The notes beneath the pieces are model-generated. The model saw only the letters and a list, made by a program, of their open reading frames with translations. It was not told the DNA's origin and searched no databases. A program made the translations under genes and the position numbers. A DNA stretch of 64,000 bases from Sclerotiophoma versabilis (lineage: Eukaryota; Ascomycota; Dothideomycetes; Pleosporales; Didymellaceae): positions 248,001 through 312,000 of the forward strand of contig JAAROD010000007.1 of NCBI GenBank assembly GCA_012274445.1. The letters run 5' to 3'. This document shows, one piece after another, positions 46,834 through 59,038 of the stretch (positions are counted from its first letter, which is position 1; the number at the start of each line of letters is the position of its first letter).

Positions 46834-48676
46834 ATGGCGTCGAACGAAGCGGCAAAGGACGACGACTGGGAGAAGGCTGCAGGTGTCCCAAGTCTAAGCG
46901 AGCCATTCATTCAGAAGTACCTAGCAGGAAGAGATGCATTGGTCCAACAGGAAAAGAAGCAGCGAAGCGGTTGGTGGTCCAAACGAGAGCATTTCGCTCA
47001 ATGAACAATGGTCTGACAGCTTTCAGACTACCTCTTCCGCCAAAACCTCTCGCCTATGGCACAGGAGGCGGCAGCAATAGTCTCTCAGATACGGTTCGAA
47101 GAACAGCAGACGTTGTGGACCAGGGAATATGAAGATAGCCTTCTCACCCAGCATGTTGACATCTACCCCGGTATGATGTTCTCGCTTGCTAAGGAGCGTA
47201 TGGAGAAGAGCAAGCTTTGGCAGATCGTCAAGAAGATGCCAAAAGGAACTCTGCTTCACTGCCATATTGAAGCAATGGTCGACCTCGATTGGACGTTGAA
47301 CGAGGCCTTCAACACAGAGGGTATCGCTGTCATTGCAGACGGGCCTATGACAGACGAGCGCACCATGCGAAAGACTGGATTTTCTTTCGTTTACGTCAAA
47401 AACGCTACAGAAGGTGCATCGCTCTGGTCTCCGGACTACACAGCCCAGACGCCGGTTCCAGTGAACGTGGCTGCCGACCGCTTTCCAGATGGCGGCAAAC
47501 CAGGATTTGTGGAATGGGTACGATCACGAGTTACAATCACCCCGTCAGAACACCTTTCGCACCACGAAGGACCCAACGAAGTTTGGCGAAAATTCATGTC
47601 ATGCTTCCCTATTCTCGGTTCTCTGATCAACTACGAGCCTATCTATCGCAAGTTCCTCCGCAGAATGTTCAAGACTCTCCTTGACGATGGTGTATACTGG
47701 GTCGACATGCGTTCAGCGTTCTTCACACCGTACAGAAGTGCAAGCCAGGAGAATTGGGATCCTGACTTCTTCAACATGCTGGACCATCTGTCTGACGAAC
47801 TTGAGAAGTTCAAGAAGAGTGAGGAAGGCAAGGACTTCTGGGGTGCCCGTATGATCTGGACCACTATTCGCCAATTTGACAAAAAGGCTGTCATTGAGAG
47901 TATGTCTTCTTGCCACCAAGTCTGGTCATGGGTTTCTCTACTAATATACCACAGGTATGAGAGCGTGTATTGAAATGAAGCTCGAATTTCCTGAAATTAT
48001 TGCTGGGTACGATCTTGTCGGACAAGAGGACCTTGGCCGACCACTTGCCGATCTCACTCCCGAACTCTTTTGGTTCCGGAAGCGATGCGCAGAGGAAGGT
48101 GTCGATATACCATTCTACTTCCATGCCGGCGAGACCCTTGGTGATGGCGACAGCACAGATGAGAACTTGTTCGATGCTGTTATACTCGGCACAAGAAGAA
48201 TTGGCCATGGCTTCAGTCTGTACAAGCACCCTCTGCTGATAGACATGGTCAAAGAAAAGAGAATACTGGTAGAGAGCTGCCCAGTCTCTAACGAAGTTCT
48301 GCGCCTCTGCGGATCGATCATGTCCCACCCGCTTCCTGCGCTGTTGGCTCGTGGCGTCCCCTGCTCGCTTTGCAATGATGACCCAACGATCCTTGGGCAA
48401 GGAGTTTCTGGCATGTCGCACGACTTCTGGCAGGCGTTGCAAGGTTGGGAGAACCTCGGACTTGAGGGTCTAGGTAGTCTCGCAGAGAACAGTGTGCGAT
48501 GGGCGAGCTTTGACGACCTCAGCGCGAAGGAGTGGACGCAAGACATCAAAGATGGTATGATGGGCAAGGGTGAACGCGCTAAGAGACTGAAGGAGTGGAC
48601 GCAGAGGTGGGAGAGGTTCTGCGCATGGATCGTAGAGGAGTACGGTGTGGATGTTGACGTCAACCCAGAGGAGTGA
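46834..48676 (+). CDS. ADGF/CECR1-type adenosine deaminase
   Basis: Three exons, introns 46970-47026 (GTTGGT donor) and 47900-47954 (GTATGT donor); 576 residues. It belongs to the metal-dependent adenosine/AMP deaminase superfamily, which converts adenosine to inosine and ammonia. Zinc and catalytic motifs are all present: HxH in TLLHCHIEAMVDLDWTL, DMRSAFFTPYR, the catalytic FYFHAGETLGDGDS, HGF in RRIGHGFSLYKHPLL, and the zinc-binding Asp pair in CSLCNDDPTILG. The ~100-residue N-terminal helical extension before the barrel (DYLFRQNLSPMAQEAAAIV) marks the growth-factor (ADGF/CECR1, ADA2) branch rather than classical ADA1. Animal ADA2 is secreted, but here no signal peptide is visible, so the enzyme is probably intracellular. 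The likely role is purine salvage, though the true substrate may differ. Confidence 0.92.
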
Positions 48677-49451
48677 ACGAGAAATCACATGAAGCATAGA
48701 TGAGCAGGATTCAACTCCCTTGATGTCGCGTATGCTGACCTACAGCATCAAAATATCATTCAACCAATTGATTTCAGGACATATAGACGCATGTGCATAT
48801 TGTGGCTGGTGAAGTGAAATGAAGGCAGCTCTTGCTTTTGCGTAGCTATTGTCTGTTTATTTCCCCACCTTCAGCTCGCCCTCATTTACTTTCATTTTTC
48901 CGCCACCACACTCACACGTCGCCCACCAAAAATGGTCAGCGCAGCATAACGCTCCATTTAAGTCTTCTCTATCTGCAGCCCACGTAGCAGTGCCTTTGTC
49001 GCTGCACGCGTCACCACGCACGCGTACCTCGAAACTAGTGATCAGGATCGAGTAGTCAATATCACAGCCTGCAGATCCCATATACCTTCCACCCCCACCA
49101 CATTCCCGCCGAAACTACGAACCACTGTGTGTCACTTTCTGTTTGAACGAGAACAGCCCATCGAGCATCACAGTGTACGGCTACTGGGCATCTGCTGGTA
49201 GATCTACAACGAGGCATTGCGGAAGTCTACGTGAGCGCTTGGCTGGGTGGGGTAAAGAAAGCAGGCATATATCTAGAGAGAGAGAGAGAGAGAGAGAGAG
49301 AGCTGAGCATGCGTATGAGCACGGACGGGTGGGTTCAAAAGGCGCTCTCACACCTACCGCGAGCCAGACAGGAAAGTGCCAAAGTTAGATAGCGTAATGT
49401 ACGCAATGGCATTCGCAAGTAAATAAGAACTCATGTTTCTCTGTCTTGTGC
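48677..49451. other. Intergenic region with an (AG)n microsatellite
   Basis: 3' flank of the adenosine deaminase gene. It holds an uninterrupted (AG)14 dinucleotide run at 49275-49302. No gene supported. Confidence 0.5.
49275..49302. repeat. (AG)14 microsatellite
   Basis: Fourteen perfect AG units in a row. Such runs are length-variable and useful as strain markers. Confidence 0.95.
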
Positions 49452-49826
49452 TTATCTCGATGAGTAAGAGTTGGATGTGTTTAGATAACTGCTAGGCTTG
49501 AAAAGAAATGGTGAGTAGATGAACACCAGTACTATATTCGTCAATGTTTGTTCGTTGACAACTTCGAATGTTAAGTGGATACTATGATTCAAGATGATGT
49601 ACGGAAGAAAGAAAAAGAAGAAGCTATACATGCTTTTGACAGCCTGCATAACGCCCTTGAATGAACTTACACCGGTTACCGGAAAGACGATACTTGCGCT
49701 GCTAGTACTCAAATAGACATATGGTATTGCTTGGAAACCGTATACCTCTAGCATGTCCGTATTACGAACCACAGCACTGCTTCCCGACCTGGAAGACGGC
49801 CCGGACGCTACTGACTTGACGTCCAT
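49452..49826 (-). CDS. Possible small hypothetical protein, exon structure unresolved
   Basis: An ATG at 49826 opens a frame whose first ~55 residues (MDVKSVASGPSSRSGSSAVV, then VYGFQAIPYVYLSTSSASIV) are protein-like. After FPVTG the DNA reads GTAAGTTC, a strong splice donor, and the frame beyond becomes low in quality with a run of Phe. The likely reading is a first exon ending near 49672, with later exons I cannot place. No family recognised, no signal peptide. Confidence is low. Confidence 0.2.
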   Translation of the reverse strand: MDVKSVASGPSSRSGSSAVVRNTDMLEVYGFQAIPYVYLSTSSASIVFPVTGVSSFKGVMQAVKSMYSFFFFFLPYIILNHSIHLTFEVVNEQTLTNIVLVFIYSPFLFKPSSYLNTSNSYSSR

Positions 49827-52404
49827 AACTAATCAGATTCATCGCTAACTACTGAGCTGACACTATACCCTACTTGCTAAAATCTACGTCCAAGCATTGC
49901 CTATGACCTACAGAGCACCCAGCCAACGCTCCCGCCAACATAGGCATGGACGTCGTAGCGAGGCGGACTCCGAATCCAACCCATCGCTTCTACCACGCCT
50001 CTTACGTGTCTTGCGGCGCAGGGCTGAGATCTTAGGCAGTGCGCTGTACTAAGGTCCTCGTTGCATCACGTCGGCGATCTATCGTACCATTTGCTTGGGC
50101 GACACGGGTGTTGTTTTGGTGGTCCTACGTTACATTGTACTTGCTGCTGTTTCGGATTCAGTCAGTGGAGCGTGGGTGGTGGCAGTGAAACTGTATGATG
50201 CTGGCTTCAGCAAGTGACGATGGGGGGTTCTATGGTGTGTTGGTGGTGTTTGTTGGCTTCAAGGTATTGGATATGGTTGGTGGCTTGAAGGTGTTGGTGA
50301 GGCTGGGTGAATGATGATGGTACTCGTGGGTTTCACGGCGAGTTGCTTATGCTGTTGCTGGCATGATCAACGCTGTTCGTGCGTACCTTGAAATAGAAGA
50401 GACAGATGTGTTTCAAAGTGACACTCCTACCGCATTCAGTGTGCGAGCGCAAGGCGTACTTATGCTCATCTGTAAGCCCGTAATGCATTGCCGTGTGGGA
50501 CTTGTAGGTTGATGATGTTGTGCACGCCAGCAAAATTCTGGAGGCACCAAACATGTTCTGAGGCTGCGGCGCAGTGCAGGAGAAGTGCGCCCGCAGCGGC
50601 GTTATAACTTGTGTGTTGTTATCGGCGAGAAGAGTTAGTGGAGAGTCGGTGGATCAATTGCCATTGAGGCATCAGCTCTAAGCGCCCGTGGACGCAGAAG
50701 GACGCCTGAAAGAACGTATACACGCTACAAACGGGATTGAGCCGCAACGTTCGGCGTGGTGTCAGGAAGCGTCAAGACATGGTCGGATGGTATTCGCCAG
50801 CTCGAAGAATCTAAGGTCTTGTGCTTGTGTGTTCGTCAGCTGGTGAGCTTGGATCAGGAGTTCGCATGGTAGGAGGCAAGGCTGATAACAAGCCTGATTG
50901 GATACCAAAAAGCTGTGTGCAAATGAATGTGCACGTTCGACGTTGTTAATTGGGCAGCTGCTTACGAGGTTTTCGTTGTATTTTCGAAGCTGGAGAGCCG
51001 GATCGACAACCCACAACTCGTCACAGGATCGATGGTCTAGGATCCAGGTTCAATAGTGTGGCCCTGTGCAACATGGCGCTAATTGACATGCGGAGCGCGG
51101 CTAAGTTCAGGCATAGAAGCGGCATGGGTGACACGAGATTTGTGCCTCTTGCCGTTCATGTACAGTGGAGAGGGGAATTGTGGTGAAAGGTCTGATAACA
51201 CCGATGTTCAGGCTGTGAGCCTGTGACTCGTGGCGGCAGCAGGTGGCTGACAACAACCACCAAGCATCCAAAGCTATGGTAGCTGGCGCTGACAAGCTCT
51301 GACAGCGTGGTAGCGAGTCGTTGATGAGTGTTGACGTGCTGGTTGTGCTGACATTGCTTGGTCTTGCGCTCTTGACTTTCTCCCAGCAAACCAGGGGGGT
51401 GATGGGTCCAGCCAGGTGCGCTCTGTTCGTCTGTCTGCCGGCCACGTCAACATGAGGAGTTGAGAGTCGAAAGCCGAGACCTTGTCGCCAGTCAGACGGC
51501 CGGATATTCCAACCTCTGCCGCGCAGATGCGTCTGTCTCCCGCGCGTGCACACGGCCGTCGGCGCCGCCCATTGGCCACGTCCCGTGCGGATGGCAGTGC
51601 ACTAGCGCGTTAGGCTGCAGGCATGTTGCGGACTGCGTGAGCCTTGGCCCCCCAGCAAAGGCCAGTGCGGCGTTCGCTGCGAGCAGCAGAACGCCGGCTA
51701 CGTGGACGGCTGAGCACGAGGGAGAGGCGAGAGGATGGCGCAGAGGCTGACGGCTGGCTTGAAGCCGCGCAAATGCAGCACATTGTCTCGAGGAAGCCAC
51801 GCCGCCACAGCCAAGGCGCGAGTCCAGCAGCGACGGCCGTCTCGCCGTTCGAACCAGCGCCGTGTTGCTGGATGTGACGACGAGCGATCCCGCAGCTGTC
51901 GAGCGCGCTTTGGGACGAGGGTCGAATAAGCGCCGGGCTCCACCTGCCGCTGCGGCGCGGGCCAACCAGCGGTGCGGAGGCCGGCCAGGGTGCGGCTTCG
52001 CTTTCCCTCTGTGGAGCAGACAGCGGTTGACGAGCGGGCAGCCCTGGAGGCCGTGTCGTCGCCTGGGACAGGGCGAGGGCGAGCGTCTTGCACTCTCTCG
52101 CTCCCAGACGATTAGACGCGCCGCATAACCACGCCCGTCCGCAGCAGCTGGCCTGCTATAGCACCGCCGGCCCCGTCCCCTCTACGCGGCGCCTCCAACG
52201 CTCTTCGCGCCGCGCATCCCCTCGCCATTCGCCCACCCGCCCACGGCGGAGCGACACGACAGGCACGCTCTTGTCTCGACTCCCAGCCGCGCGCCCCAGA
52301 CGTTGCGGGTGCCCGACGGACAGGCAGTGAGCCGGGAGCCCTACGAGCCCGCACACAGCTCCCAGCGCGGCGCACGTCTGGCGCAAGTGAGGCAGCCTTG
52401 AGGC
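49827..52404. other. 2.6 kb region with a GC-rich block, upstream of a plus-strand gene
   Basis: No gene is convincing. About 51480-52400 is strikingly GC-rich compared with the flanks, and because of this shows long frames on both strands in several phases. These do not resemble proteins. A TGG/GGTG-rich imperfect repeat patch lies at about 50220-50320. The region probably holds the promoter and a long 5' leader of the gene starting at 52405. Confidence 0.45.
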
Positions 52405-54884
52405 ATGGCGATGCTGATGCCTTCTCCAACGGGTCCGGGCCTCAGCTCGGCCTTCAGCCCCTACACAGACTCGCCCAGCTCCCCGGCCAACTTCAACCAG
52501 GTCTTCTCCAACAGGTGCGCCCGCCCGCTCCAAGCCCGCTGCTTACCAAGGTACTGATGCATTCCCAAAGGTCCTCTGGAGCCCACTCCGACCACCTCGT
52601 CCCTCCCCCAAGCCCCTACCCTGCCACCGTCGACCCTTCGCCAGTCGACAGCAATGGCACGAGTGCCACCGACCACACCGAGGTACCTGCGCCTGCACAC
52701 GACAAGAGCTGCGAACACGCGGGGCTGACACACATGCAGATCGAGGACGATGCACAGGACGACCTGAACGACGCCAGGTCGCCAAACACCGACGACATTG
52801 TGAGCCCGGCGAGCCAGACGAGCCAGTCCAAGGTACGGCCACCATTGCGGCGACCCGCATCGCCGCCTGCACACATGGCTAACTCTGACCGCGACCCAGC
52901 CCTTCAAGCTTGACACCTCGCTACCTGCGCGCAAACGGTCAGACTCAGACGAGGCGCCGCCATCGGTCATACATGTGCCGGCAGACTTCAAGCAATTTGT
53001 ACGGCATACCTTCGCTATCGTTGCCCTGCCCAGGCGCTGACTTGTCATGCAGAACCGCGGGAGCGTGTCGGCGACTTCTTCAAGCGCAAACACGTCGGAG
53101 AACACGGCTGTGGTCTCGCCTTCCACGCCCGAGGCAAACATGGTGTTTGAAGCTGATGACAAGGTGCGTCTTGCTCATCTTGCTCTGGTACAGGCTGTGA
53201 TGACTGAATCTCTGCAGCATACCTACACAACCCCAATCGACACGTCTGTGCCCCGCAGTGCTCTGGACCGTAGCACGCCTCAGGCACAGACACGTTATGA
53301 CTACGAAGATGACCTGACGCGCCGAAGTTCTCGAATGAGCGTCAATCTCGCTGGTAGGCCATCCTATGCAAGTGTCGTGTCACACTGTTACTGACTTCGA
53401 TAGACATAGCTGAGCACGACGACCACCACCTCACGGATTCGTCAGCGAGCTCCGTCTTCGACCAGGACGACGACGGATCCTCACAATCGCAGGAGAACGA
53501 GCACGCGTCCACCGGTACACAAACCATGGGTCAGGCTTTACACGGCATAAACGAGACTGAGAAAGAAGTAGCTGCGCTGAAGAGCGCACTAGATGAGTGC
53601 TGGACGCTATGCAATTCACTTGCGAAACTCAGCCAGAACCATCGTCGGCGAATGTTTAGCTACTCAGGTGGGAGTGCCGACGAACAAGAGCATGCTTGGC
53701 GGACCTGTTGGCGATTGTGTCAGAAGCTGTACGAGAGCCGGGACGAGAACCCTTCGACTCAGGTCATGCCAACACTAGAGCTCTGCCGAGACTTCTGTCA
53801 GGCGTTGTTTGATGTACGGCAACGAGGAGACGATGCGTCTGATTCAGTGCTAAGAGTCAGCTTTGAACTGAACAACCACCTCTACAATGCCCACGACCGC
53901 GCTTTACCCGAAGCGTTTCGAGAACGCACGCTAGACTTTTACCTGACACTATGTCACCGGTTGATGAAGCAGCGAACATCGCTGCCGGAGGAGACAGATT
54001 CACTGCTCCATGCTTGCTGGTCATTAGCAGAAACGCTTTTCAGTCTCCGTCAAAACAGCCGTGATGGTAAGCCTGCAGATGAGGAGCTCCTGGGGTCTGG
54101 CATACAAGCCTGCTGGGAGTTGTGCGATCTTTTCCGTGAAGGCTGGACCCAGGTGCGACCTGACCGCGGCACCCCACGTCCGACTCAGTATGAGTTCAAT
54201 TTGGGTTCCAGCTCTGGCTCTGTGACACGTTCGCAACGTTCCTACTCCGAAAGGTCAGGGCGCTCATCATCGAGCGTCAATGATTCATACCACTCCGCCA
54301 TCTCTTCCCGCAGACAGGCACCATCAGTACCAGATACACCTACGACCATCTTCGACGACCGAGAAGAGTTCTCGCCCGCTGAGGAAAACAACGTACCAAA
54401 CATCCTGGTTCTAGGACCAGAAGCTGGTCTGACACGAACGCATGACCGCTGGTCTTCCGCTTCCTCAAACCTTTCCACGTATTCCGATGCTTCTATACAT
54501 AGCTCATCGACTGCGACTGCAGGCCGAACAGACCCCAATCTCGTCCGGCTGAAAGGCCTGATTATCAAGGCTGCGATCAATGCTGGCTACAGTCGTCAAA
54601 TACCGTTACCTGATTTCATTCGCGCTTTGCCATTGAATAGCTTCGGGACACTTCCATGGCAGACTCAGCTGTTTGAAAGCTACAGGAAGCTTGTCCTCGC
54701 AGATCCTACACTACGGACAGCGCATACCGAGCCACCTCGAAGACTCACCGCCGTGGAAATTGGCCGGTCAGTACAATGGATGGCACGCAGTGAGCAGTTT
54801 AAGTGGCTGCGTGATCTGTATCGATTTGTTTTCGGCAACAACCCTGAGGATAGCAGTCAACGCAACCTCATCATCAACGCGTAA
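52405..54884 (+). CDS. Conserved fungal protein of unknown function with alpha-helical Cys/Trp repeats
   Basis: Six exons, introns 52515-52570, 52833-52899, 52999-53052, 53164-53217 and 53354-53403; 732 residues, all junctions in frame. The first ~370 residues are Ser/Pro/Asp-rich and probably disordered (MAMLMPSPTGPGLSSAFSPY...). A central block of ~200 residues repeats a helical pattern in which Trp or Leu and Cys recur: LDECWTLCNSLAKLS, WRTCWRLCQKLYESR, LELCRDFCQALFDVR, FYLTLCHRLMKQR, LHACWSLAETLFSLR, IQACWELCDLFREGW. This looks like five or six copies of a ~40-residue helix-pair unit. A Ser-rich linker and a second conserved region follow, with GTLPWQTQLFESYRKLVLAD near the end. I recognise no named family. 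The repeats suggest a protein-binding scaffold. Confidence 0.75.
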
Positions 54885-55599
54885 CGACTTGTTGCATCTG
54901 CACGCATGCGTCCTGTTTGGCTAGGCTTTCTGCTCGTCTTTCTGCTCTATACCCTAACGCTCTTTTCAATTCATTACGACGCTATAAGATCAATGATCAC
55001 CAGCAAAGCAAAGTTTGGACCGAGATAATTGTTCAGTTCGATGTATATATTGTTGCCTAATCACCTTCTGAGTCATGATCTTGTTGCCCACATTACTCCC
55101 CATGTTGAAATGCCGAGCTGACTGGATCAATCCTGTCGTTGTATTCTACTTGGGCTGTCAACTGTCATTCTTGCGAAACAATCACGTACTCGAAAATGAG
55201 GCCGCGAAAATATACTCGAAGGTTCCTTCATGAGTCGTGGGGCAGCAGAGGGTAAGCGAGAGCTCCGCCAATGCTTGCACGATTTCTATTGCTGAGCTTT
55301 GAACTGTAAAATCGTCAGGCAGCTTGCTCTTTCCAGCAGAGTAATTTGATCAATTGTGCAACCATTTTCGGCAACATTACAAATGCGTGGCAGTTCCCAC
55401 GTTCTGCTTCTTTCCACATGGTGGGATCTCACCGGTCCTCGTATTCATCACCTCGGTATCTACAGCCTCACAAGGGTAGGCGAGGCTGTGCAGGTGGTTC
55501 CACTACAACTCCTACAGCGCTGAGTCTCGATAGCTTCTATCAAACTGGCATGACCAACCTGCCTCGTGAACTTTGTCTTTTCGTCGACCATCACCCACA
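54885..55599. other. Intergenic region, nothing recognised
   Basis: 3' flank of the previous gene and promoter of the gene at 55600. No coding or repeat signal identified. Confidence 0.4.
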
Positions 55600-57052
55600 A
55601 TGCCTTTCGTAAAGCCTAGCTTACCGCCCAGGTCTTCCCCATCCGTTAATCAGCAGAAACAACAGCTCCCAACGTTCGCGCCCTGTCCTCTTGGAACCTT
55701 CACAACGGAGCATACCGACTGGTATCAGATTACTTCACCGCATACATTCTCAAACGTCGACATCTGCTCCAGTTGTTACAACACTACATTTCGCAACACC
55801 CCCTACGCGCGATGCATCTCCGTAGCTCGTCCCAAGCCAAAGGATATGGCCACAAGATGCGACCTCTCAGATCGCTGGAACCGCGCAGCAACATTCTGGC
55901 TCTTTTCTCAGAATGCGCCAGACCTGACCCTACTAGGCCGCGTAGCTGAGTTGCCTCCTGATGAGGACGGTGCCTGCCCCAACCTCGACATCCAGGACCC
56001 AGTAGCCCAAAAGGGAAGTAAGCCAGCTGCGACGCGGACATGGTACTGTCTCTCTGACCCAGCGACTGAGTCTCTCATCGAAAGTCTTACAGTCTGCTCA
56101 AATTGCGTCGCACGTTTCAATCTTATTTTTCCGTGCCTCAGCGGTATTTTCAGGCCTGCAGCAGGGGGCGCAAAGGTCCAAGCTACATGTGACCTGCTCA
56201 CTGCACAGAACGAGAACGAAGGAAGGCGAGGCGAACTTTACTTGGACAAGATCATTGACGCGGCGACACAAAGTCTGAAAACTGGCACAAGAGATGTACG
56301 TCAGCTGTCTGAGTACGTCAAGAAATGGGCGCCGATCCCAATTTGTGTGAAAGGCCAGAATGTACCGCAAGGTGCTACGAGTTACACGTTCCCAACTTCG
56401 ATCCCCGGCTACGCGGCTTGCGAGGAGTGCTACACAGAACACATCCTCCCTTTGCTCGAATCTGGTTCTCCCCCAATTGCTCTAAAGGAATTGAAGCCGA
56501 CAGTTCCGCCCATGGGGTTCACGTGCGATCTGTACTCTCCACGGCTCCTACAGTGGTTCAAAGACGCATGCGCAAGCTACAACCTCGAGTTTTACAAGCA
56601 GAGGCTAATGGAGAGGGAGGCCAAGGCGCAGGAATATAATGTCAAGCTCGAGCAAATGAAACTCCAATACCAGCAGTATGATCGCCAGGCGCAGATGTAT
56701 CGAATGCAGATGCAGATGGCGCAGAGCATGGAAAGGGTCAGGGCCATGCAATTCTCTACGAGCGTGTACTATGCTCCGCCTGTAAGTACTAGTCTCCATC
56801 AACACATGTTCCCCCCTGAACAGTCTCCTTCACTATCATCTGTCTGTTCGTATCCACTCATGACCAATGTAACTCGGAAGGGGGGATTGAGACATGTGAG
56901 AGAGAAACGATGAGGTGCTGACATGTGATTAGCTCGATTTCAGCCAATCCAATACGGCAATGAATCAGAGTCATCAGGCTATGCTGCAGGCCGAGACGGT
57001 GAAGGAGAATATGGAGATGGTTCAGAAGGAGTGGAGGGAATTATACGAGTAG
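55600..57052 (+). CDS. Conserved fungal Cys-rich protein of unknown function
   Basis: Two exons, intron 56782-56932 (GTAAGT donor, TTAG acceptor), 433 residues from ATG 55600. The N-terminal half contains pairs of cysteines that look like metal-binding knuckles: FAPCPLGTF, DICSSCYNTTF, LTVCSNCVARF and, later, YAACEECYTEH. These CxxC units could form two zinc ribbons. Tryptophans and aromatic residues near TDWYQIT and RWNRAATFWLFSQN are conserved-looking. The C-terminal ~110 residues are a strong coiled coil rich in Gln, Met and Glu (QRLMEREAKAQEYNVKLEQM and on), ending MVQKEWRELYE. No signal peptide or membrane helix. I know of similar uncharacterised ascomycete proteins but no function. Confidence 0.75.
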
Positions 57053-57599
57053 CGCGTAGATACGTCGTGGTTTGGCCTGTTTGGGGATGCCTCTAGGCGG
57101 CTGCAGGTTGAGTTTGGGTCAGGGACTCGTCATGCCTTGTTCATTGGCAAGGCCTCTACTCAAGACCTGGTTTTTAGGATGTGCTAATCTATGTGCATCC
57201 TAGCTCTGGGGTTATCAATGGCAGTACCGAGTCGAGTCAGACATCATCGATGTGATATTTGGTACATAGATGCGTCACACTTTGTCCTGTCTGCCCAATG
57301 TCCCGGGAATCTGTTCTAATATTATCAATCCATCGTCTGCTTGTCGCTCACGAGCTCTGCTACACCGAATGGCAGTGACTTTCAAAAAGGGGGTTTCTTA
57401 AGGGTTCGGGACTGTGTTCCCTCGTACATCTCCAACATCATTCAGTTCGTTGGCATTGTTTCGGTTGATTGCAAGTGTAACACACCGGCTCTGGAAGATC
57501 AATGCACCTCTACGCTACAACTGAATCGGTCGTACCACCGTGTCCCGCCTCAACCCTGGGACAAACACCCCTCTCTATGAACCCACCTACTCTCCGCTC
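57053..57599. other. Intergenic region, nothing recognised
   Basis: 3' flank of the Cys-rich gene and 5' flank of the decayed transporter. Frames here lack ATG starts or motifs. Confidence 0.4.
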
Positions 57600-58833
57600 A
57601 CCTCGTAGTGTTCAACTCCTTCGGTCTCTTTCAATCCTTCAATATCCTGTCCTCCCAGTACGCATCCTTCCTCCACAAAACCCCGTCAGCAGTGCCCTGG
57701 GCCGGCAGGAGGAAGATATCTCTCGCATTAACTCTCGCGCCGACCATGACCTACCTCCTGATCTACAGTTCTCACAAATGTCTCTTCTTATTTGGTGCCA
57801 GCTTATAGGTTGCAGGGCTGGTAGTCGGGAGGCTTCAGCCACAAGTACGTAGTGACACTGGTATCTCAAGATGTGCTAGTTGGCGTGAGACATAGACTGA
57901 CATTCGCACCTGCGATTGATTGCAAGACTAACTGTCGAGGCAAAGGATATGAGATGGAAGATGACAGTACTGAGTACAGTGGGGTGCGGTGCAGCCACAG
58001 ACGGTATGGTTTTCTCCAGCATAGCGCGGTATGCAATGCAGCCGTTAGGGAGCGCGGGCACGCTGTGGATAGTCAGTGGCGTTGTAGTTACAAACGCAGT
58101 GCTCGTGCAGATCCTGCTCCAGCGCGAAGACGAGAAAAGAAACGAATCCGTCGACAGATCCGCGATCGAGTCCAAGACATCCGCGACAAACAACCGTTTA
58201 GCATGGCGAGTGCTCAAAAATCAAGAGCTTTGCACTCTACACTATCATCATGTTCCTCATCGTCAGCGCACTCTGGATTCCATATTTCTACATCCACACC
58301 TTCACCACCAACGCCTTGGACATACATCCCTCAGAGCCCTTCGCAGTCCTCATGGTACTCAACGCAACAGGCATCCCAGGCCAGATTGTCCCAGCACTGC
58401 TCTCTGACGGCGCACTTGGTACAATCAACACCTATATCTTGACACTGCTCTTGACAAGTTTCGCATCGCTCTGCTGGCCGCTAGTAGCCACAAAAGCAGC
58501 AATGCTTGTCTGGGCTGGCGCTCATATTTCTTCATCTGGAGGAGCTGTATCGCCGGTGCAAGCTGGGAAGTTGAGCTTGTGTGATTACAAGAGCAAGATA
58601 AGAAGTAACATTAGTGTCGTATTCGGAGTTGCTGGGTTTGCAAGTTTAGTAGGCACCCCGGTGGGTGGGGGAGTTTGATAAGGACCAGTTCAAAGTCGTT
58701 CGATGGCGATAGCGATAGCGAGTCGTTCCTACCGTTACAGCTTTGCTCTGGTGTATTTATAATGTTCGCATGCGCTACGTTGGTTGCTGCGAGATTTGCA
58801 GAAACAGGATGGCAAGTGCCCATGAGGATTTGA
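57600..58833 (+). pseudogene. Decayed MFS monocarboxylate-type transporter
   Basis: Pieces of a 12-helix major facilitator transporter appear in order but in different frames. These are LVVFNSFGLFQSFN (helix 1 region, ~57600), QDVLVGVRHRLTFAPAIDC (~57870), ATDGMVFSSIARYAMQPLGS (~58010), then IKSFALYTIIMFLIVSALWI and PYFYIHTFTTNALDIHPSEP (~58230), LNATGIPGQIVPALLSDGAL (~58360), FGVAGFASLVGTPVGG (~58625), and a final helix CSGVFIMFACATLVAARFAE ending TGA 58831-58833. Shifts occur at a run of five A (about 58217) and at a G-rich run (about 58665). Other segments, notably the loop after the second helix group, have lost similarity altogether and contain stops. The homolog family (MCT-like MFS) carries monocarboxylates or riboflavin in fungi. 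Confidence 0.7.
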
Positions 58834-59038
58834 AAGTGGTCTGAGAGTTTCGACTGTCGATAAGGCGTAACTTAACCGCAGATGATCAGACTGGTAGGTG
58901 TCGAATGGAGTTGTGATTTGATTCAGGATATGTTACTTCAGAAGTGTTCATTGCTCCTGCGCCACTTCACGCTTTTTTACCTCGATTGAGGCTGTGACAA
59001 CAACCGACTCAAACCTAAATATGTCCAGAGAATCATCG

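Noticed and set aside
51492..51965. 157-codon minus-strand frame rich in Ala, Arg and Ser
   Set aside because: It lies in the GC-rich block where all frames stay open; no family resemblance and Arg/Ala composition expected from GC content.
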